This document shows, piece by piece, positions 60,514 through 64,000 of a stretch of 64,000 nucleotides of DNA (positions are counted from its first letter, which is position 1; every line of letters begins with the position of its first letter). The notes below the pieces were generated by a model. It was not told where the DNA came from, ran no database searches, and was given only the letters and a program-made list of their open reading frames with translations. The position numbers and the translations under genes are program-made. The DNA is taken from NCBI RefSeq assembly GCF_000404225.1, contig NC_021353.1, positions 1,178,001 to 1,242,000 of the forward strand, given 5' to 3'. Source of the DNA: Candidatus Methanomassiliicoccus intestinalis Issoire-Mx1 (GTDB taxonomy: Archaea; Thermoplasmatota; Thermoplasmata; Methanomassiliicoccales; Methanomassiliicoccaceae).

Positions 60514-61380
60514 ATGGAAGAATTTACACTTAAAGCAGATGACGGCTTGGATTTATCAATAGCCCTCTTTGAAATAGAAAATCCTGCGGCAATCGTTCAG
60601 ATAATTCATGGAATGAAGGAGCACAAGGAGAGATATTACGATTTTATACATTTTTTAAATGAAACCGGTTTCAGCGTGGTTATCTCAGACAACAGGGGCC
60701 ATGGAAAATCACTGAATGATAAATTTCCCCTGGGACACATGGAAGGATGCGATCAGATCATCAAAGATCAATATCTGATTACAAAATACATGAAAGAAAG
60801 ATATCCTGGAAAGAAACTGTATTTGATAGGACACTCTTTCGGATCTCTGCTGGCAAGATGTTATTTACAGCAGCATGATGATGAAATAGACAAACTTGTC
60901 CTGAGCGGCACTGTAGGATATATAAAGTTCATAAATTCTGGAAAGAGGCTGGGAAAGATCATTTCATTCTTCAAAGGAAGCGACGGCCACAGCAAAATCC
61001 TGCAGAATACAGTCGATGGAGACGATGATACCTGGATCTGCTCAGACCCGGAAGTCATGGAAGCCTACAGAAATGATAGGTTATGCAGCGGCTACAAGTA
61101 TACCAACAGCGCCAATGTGACAGTTATTGAAGGAGTGGCGCAGCTTCATGATTATAACAAGTATCAATGCAGAAATCCAGATTTGAAAATTCTCAGCATA
61201 TCCGGAGAAGAGGATCCGGTCACCAAAGGAGAAGAGGGTCTGGAAGATTCAATGGAATCGCTGAGAAAGATAGGCTACAAAAATATCACAAAAATTGTGT
61301 ATCCAAAGATGAAACATGAAGTTCTGAATGAAATAGGAAAAGAAAAGGTATACGAGGATGTTAAGAACTTTCTTTTATAA
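60514..61380 (+). CDS. Alpha/beta hydrolase (lysophospholipase/monoacylglycerol lipase-like)
   Basis: The 288-residue protein has the alpha/beta-hydrolase core of the Hydrolase_4/PldB group: IVQIIHGMKEHKERYYDFIHFLNETGFSVVISDNRGHGKS, nucleophile Ser108 in GHSFGS, the acid in GEEDPVTKG and the catalytic His in PKMKHEVLNE near the C-terminus. It is cytoplasmic, without a signal peptide. It probably hydrolyses lysophospholipids or acylglycerols. The nitroreductase-like gene follows 23 bp later and may be in the same unit. Confidence 0.88.
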   Translation: MEEFTLKADDGLDLSIALFEIENPAAIVQIIHGMKEHKERYYDFIHFLNETGFSVVISDNRGHGKSLNDKFPLGHMEGCDQIIKDQYLITKYMKERYPGKKLYLIGHSFGSLLARCYLQQHDDEIDKLVLSGTVGYIKFINSGKRLGKIISFFKGSDGHSKILQNTVDGDDDTWICSDPEVMEAYRNDRLCSGYKYTNSANVTVIEGVAQLHDYNKYQCRNPDLKILSISGEEDPVTKGEEGLEDSMESLRKIGYKNITKIVYPKMKHEVLNEIGKEKVYEDVKNFLL

Positions 61381-61403
61381 TGTTGACTATTGCAGCATGA
61401 GGA

Positions 61404-62090
61404 ATGACTATGGAACTGATTGAAGCAATTGAGAAGAGACACTCTGTGAGAAGTTACACAGACAAAAAGATCGAAGGAGAAGTACTGTCAGAACTTCATG
61501 CTGAAGTTGCATCCTGCAATAAAGAGAGCGGTCTGCATATCCAGCTTGTTACTGATGACCCGGAAGCATTCAGCGGTTTCAAAGCTCATTACGGGAAATT
61601 CAGCAATGTGAAGAACTACATAGGCCTGATCGGAAAGAAAGAAGAGGGCTTGGATGAAAAGATAGGGTACTATGGAGAAAGGATTGTTCTAAAGGCGCAA
61701 CAACTGGGACTGAATACATGCTGGGTAGCTTTGACATACAGCAAGAGAAAAAGCAAATGTGTTATCGAAAAAGGAGAAAAACAAGTCTGCGTGATAGCTC
61801 TCGGATACGGTGCAACTGAGGGAGTTCCTCATAAAAGCAAGCCTTTCGATTCATTGTGTAAAATTGAGAATGACGAAACACCAGAGTGGTTCAAAAACGG
61901 CATGGATGCCGCCATGCTTGCTCCTACGGCAATCAATCAGCAGAAATTCCGCTTCACTCTTTCGGGAAACTCTGTAAATGCCGAGTCGATGGGAGGCCCT
62001 TACTCAAAGGTCGACTTGGGAATAGTGAAGTATCACTTTGAAGCAGGCGCAGGCACTGACAACTTTAAATGGGGCAGTCTTGACATTTAA
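61404..62090 (+). CDS. Nitroreductase-family protein
   Basis: The 228-residue protein starts ELIEAIEKRHSVRSYTDKKIEGEVLSEL, the usual FMN-binding N-terminus (RxSxRxY). It continues with a KNYIGLIGKKEEGLDEKIGYYGERIVLKAQQLGLNTCWVALTYSK region and a C-terminal DAAMLAPTAINQQKFRFTLSG, the order seen in the TM1586-type or NfsA-like half-length family. The Arg/Ser of the FMN phosphate site are present. The substrate is unknown. Starts ATG 61404 and 61410 are both possible. Confidence 0.82.
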   Translation: MTMELIEAIEKRHSVRSYTDKKIEGEVLSELHAEVASCNKESGLHIQLVTDDPEAFSGFKAHYGKFSNVKNYIGLIGKKEEGLDEKIGYYGERIVLKAQQLGLNTCWVALTYSKRKSKCVIEKGEKQVCVIALGYGATEGVPHKSKPFDSLCKIENDETPEWFKNGMDAAMLAPTAINQQKFRFTLSGNSVNAESMGGPYSKVDLGIVKYHFEAGAGTDNFKWGSLDI

Positions 62091-62102
62091 TGTCACTCTT
62101 CC

Positions 62103-62134
62103 ATAAGGAAGTCAATGAGATATTGACTCCTTAT
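62103..62134 (+). terminator. Hairpin after the nitroreductase gene
   Basis: ATAAGGAAGTCAAT (62103-62116) and ATTGACTCCTTAT (62122-62134) form a 13-bp stem with one bulge, 12 bp after the stop. Confidence 0.6.
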
Positions 62135-62294
62135 TCCACCATAATCTTATCGAGTGAAATTTTTTCTTAATTATTAGTTAGAGAATTCAATGTCTGATAG
62201 AGTTTCTTTGAATCAGATTAAGAAGTTTGCAGCGTACTACAGAAAGATATCATGAATTCTGAAAAATTGCAATATGATAAAAAATATGGACTGT

Positions 62295-63557
62295 TCAAAG
62301 AACAGCCCGGTCGTAGCCCTTTTCACCAAACGGCTTGGTAGCATCAATGGCAACTTTAGAAGTCGTGCCGTGAGCGCTGGGATCCAGAGAGGAACCGGCG
62401 GCATTGTTCACTACCAGAAGAGATCTTGAGGCCTGGAATCTTGTAGCTTCTGCCCATTCCACTTCTCTGTCGTTAAAGATGTCTATATCTGCATCAACAA
62501 CAGTCACTTTTTTCATAGATGGATGGCCTGAAAAAGCAGCCATGGCGGCATTCATTCCATCGCCTTCTTTGTTCTTGGTGATTGAAACCACGCCGTGAAG
62601 CCAGCAGCAGCCCCCTTCAGTGAGGCGTACTGCATGAACATTCGGCACCACCTGATTCACAGTGCGGTAGATTATCGGTTCTCTAGGCAGACCCATGAGC
62701 ATATAGTGCTCATAACCTCCCGGAAGAAGAAGATGAAAGATTGGATCATTTCTCATGTACAGTTTATCCACTTTAAATATCGGAGCAGGCCTGATTGAAT
62801 CGTATGTACCGGTAATGTCCATGAAAGGTCCTTCTTCAACCATTTCAGAGGTAATACGGCCTTCAAAGACTATTTCCGCTTCGGCGGGAACCTTCAGACC
62901 GCCGTCAAGTTCAGCAAGAGCAAGCGGTTTGCCGGTGGCCTTTTTCTCCAATGCAGAAGCAATGTTCATCTCATCAGCCATGTAATCAGTAGATGTGGCG
63001 GCGGCAAGGAGAACAGACGGGGATAACCCCATCGAAAATGCTACAGGCAGATCTTCTCCCTTTGCCTGAGCTTTCTTCCACATCGTATAAAGATGGCGGG
63101 GAACTAAGCGTAACGCAAATGAGCTCTTGTCATAAAGCATCATTCTGTGAAATGATACGTTCTTTTTTCCTTCGTATTCAGCAGCAGCTACTGCAGAGGT
63201 TATGTACCGTCCTGCATCATTGGGAAAATATTTCGGAATCGGAAGCTTCGTCAGATCGAATTCCGTCAATACCTGATCCCTGAAAGGGACATCAGAAGCT
63301 AATGTAGTCTCCTGAGGAGAAGCCATGGCATCCAGAATGTAGCGCACCAGGTTCTCTTTTGTTGTACCAAGTGCTTCGGCGATTCTCCCTCTGTCGCTCC
63401 AGACATTTCCTGCAGCCCTCATTCCAGACAGATTTGTGAAGGATACTGGAAGCTCCTGATCCTGAGACAGGATTCTAGAGACTTCATATTCTAAAGGTAC
63501 ATCCTCATTAATCACGCGCATGCCGCTCATCTGCGCCAAGAGATCTCTAAATGCCAT
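62295..63557 (-). CDS. UbiD-family prenylated-FMN decarboxylase
   Basis: The 420-residue protein is a UbiD-type (de)carboxylase. Seen are the N-terminal LRAFRD-like MAFRDLLAQM, SFHRMMLYDKSSFALRLVPRHLYTMWKKA (cofactor Arg/Lys region), EIVFEGRITSEMVEEGPFMDITGTYDSIRPAPIFKV with the conserved catalytic Glu residues, and a C-terminal DREVEWAEATRFQASR. In archaea one UbiD homologue acts in the modified mevalonate pathway (trans-anhydromevalonate 5-phosphate decarboxylase); that is a likely but unproven role here. The UbiX-like prenyltransferase gene is not in the window. It is divergent from gltX. Confidence 0.85.
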   Translation of the reverse strand: MAFRDLLAQMSGMRVINEDVPLEYEVSRILSQDQELPVSFTNLSGMRAAGNVWSDRGRIAEALGTTKENLVRYILDAMASPQETTLASDVPFRDQVLTEFDLTKLPIPKYFPNDAGRYITSAVAAAEYEGKKNVSFHRMMLYDKSSFALRLVPRHLYTMWKKAQAKGEDLPVAFSMGLSPSVLLAAATSTDYMADEMNIASALEKKATGKPLALAELDGGLKVPAEAEIVFEGRITSEMVEEGPFMDITGTYDSIRPAPIFKVDKLYMRNDPIFHLLLPGGYEHYMLMGLPREPIIYRTVNQVVPNVHAVRLTEGGCCWLHGVVSITKNKEGDGMNAAMAAFSGHPSMKKVTVVDADIDIFNDREVEWAEATRFQASRSLLVVNNAAGSSLDPSAHGTTSKVAIDATKPFGEKGYDRAVL

Positions 63558-63603
63558 AGTGGTCTAGATGCAATGTATGATAATAACGATTGCGGAGCTT
63601 TCA

Positions 63604-63613
63604 TACATAAAAG
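63604..63613 (+). promoter_or_regulatory. gltX TATA box
   Basis: TACATAAAAG ends 30 bp before ATG 63644, as expected for a short-leader archaeal transcript. Confidence 0.45.
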
Positions 63614-63643
63614 ATAAGAATATGGCCGTTCTACCGAGACTTC

Positions 63644-64000
63644 AATGTCCGCAGATTTAAGAGAAATCGTGAGAAAATATGCATTGCAGAACGCGGCACT
63701 GCATAAAGGCAGCGCGAACCCGAAAGCAGTTGTAGGAAAAGTAATGGGAGAAGTTCCTGAACTCCGCTCCCGTTCAAAAGAAGTTTCAGCTGCAGCGGAA
63801 GAAATCTGCGCTGAACTCTGCGGAATGGATCTTGATGACATTATAACAGAGACGGAGAGCATCAACCCAGATCTGCTGAAGAAGACCAAGAGCGAAAAGA
63901 AAGACGTGATGATAGATCTGCCTAATACAGAAAACGGCGTAGTCATGCGTATGGCTCCCGGTCCTTCAGGCCCCCTGCACATCGGACATACGAGAGTCGC
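63644..64000 (+). CDS. gltX: Glutamyl-tRNA synthetase, archaeal type, partial (3' end outside window)
   Basis: The first 119 residues are present and the frame is open at the window edge. The N-terminal about 95 residues (MSADLREIVRKYALQNAALH..., ANPKAVVGKVMGEVPELRS) are the helical extension typical of archaeal/eukaryal GluRS and GlnRS. They are followed by VMRMAPGPSGPLHIGHTR, containing the class I HIGH signature. It charges glutamate onto tRNA-Glu (and tRNA-Gln in archaea lacking GlnRS). ATG 63644 is supported by the TATA box 30 bp upstream and by the extension's usual length. Confidence 0.92.

Overview
The window looks like a chromosome segment of a host-associated methanogenic archaeon, most likely Methanomassiliicoccales (Methanomethylophilaceae-like). 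The support is a set of archaeal-type core genes: short archaeal triosephosphate isomerase, bifunctional FBP aldolase/phosphatase, archaeal AspS, Trm1, MptD-type dihydroneopterin aldolase, archaeal GltX, NadA, an FmdE-family protein and a large CobN. TATA boxes about 25 bp before short or absent leaders also fit. The order is inferred from gene content; no 16S or mcr gene is present to confirm it. No tRNA, rRNA or CRISPR array was recognised.

Layout. Positions 1-9,700 are an AT-rich accessory island. It holds the tail of a beta-helix surface protein cut off at about 1,260, an HTH / truncated Dam methylase / SMC-like ATPase cluster, an AAA-ATPase plus subtilase pair matching the IetAS toxin-antitoxin/anti-phage module (with a repeat-rich control region), and an IS transposase fragment. 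Positions 9,900-14,040 carry gluconeogenesis genes (tpiA-fbp), a ferredoxin and small stress or flavin proteins. At 14,330-15,120 is a bacterial-type import: a decayed Cys-rich KTR gene and a GrpB-family gene. Then come aspS, two small DNA-binding proteins and a 1,392-aa protein with an intein/Hedgehog-like Hint domain and a C-terminal membrane region.

Positions 22,900-30,600 hold RusA, cobN and a metal-chelate ABC importer. Similar importers recur at 39,300-43,920 and 54,460-57,610. Two of the three substrate-binding proteins carry an N-terminal dockerin-like EF-hand pair, and these two operons share an almost identical dyad operator at the predicted transcription start. Between them lie an ABC-2 exporter, ilvBN and a large GLUG/InlB-repeat adhesin. 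The adhesin's signal peptide is separated from the body by a run of ten G that puts the gene out of frame, a candidate phase-variation switch. Positions 44,100-64,000 are mostly housekeeping: nadA, mptD, a THEP1-like NTPase, trm1, purA, a MarR-MATE operon, ubiD and the start of gltX. Also there are an orphan Imm5-like protein, an unfamiliar possible TULIP-like protein and a cytoplasmic GLUG protein.

Themes. Uptake of metal chelates or corrinoids dominates (three importers, CobN, FmdE), as expected for a methylotrophic methanogen that needs corrinoids. Surface variation and acquired defence/toxin modules form the second theme.
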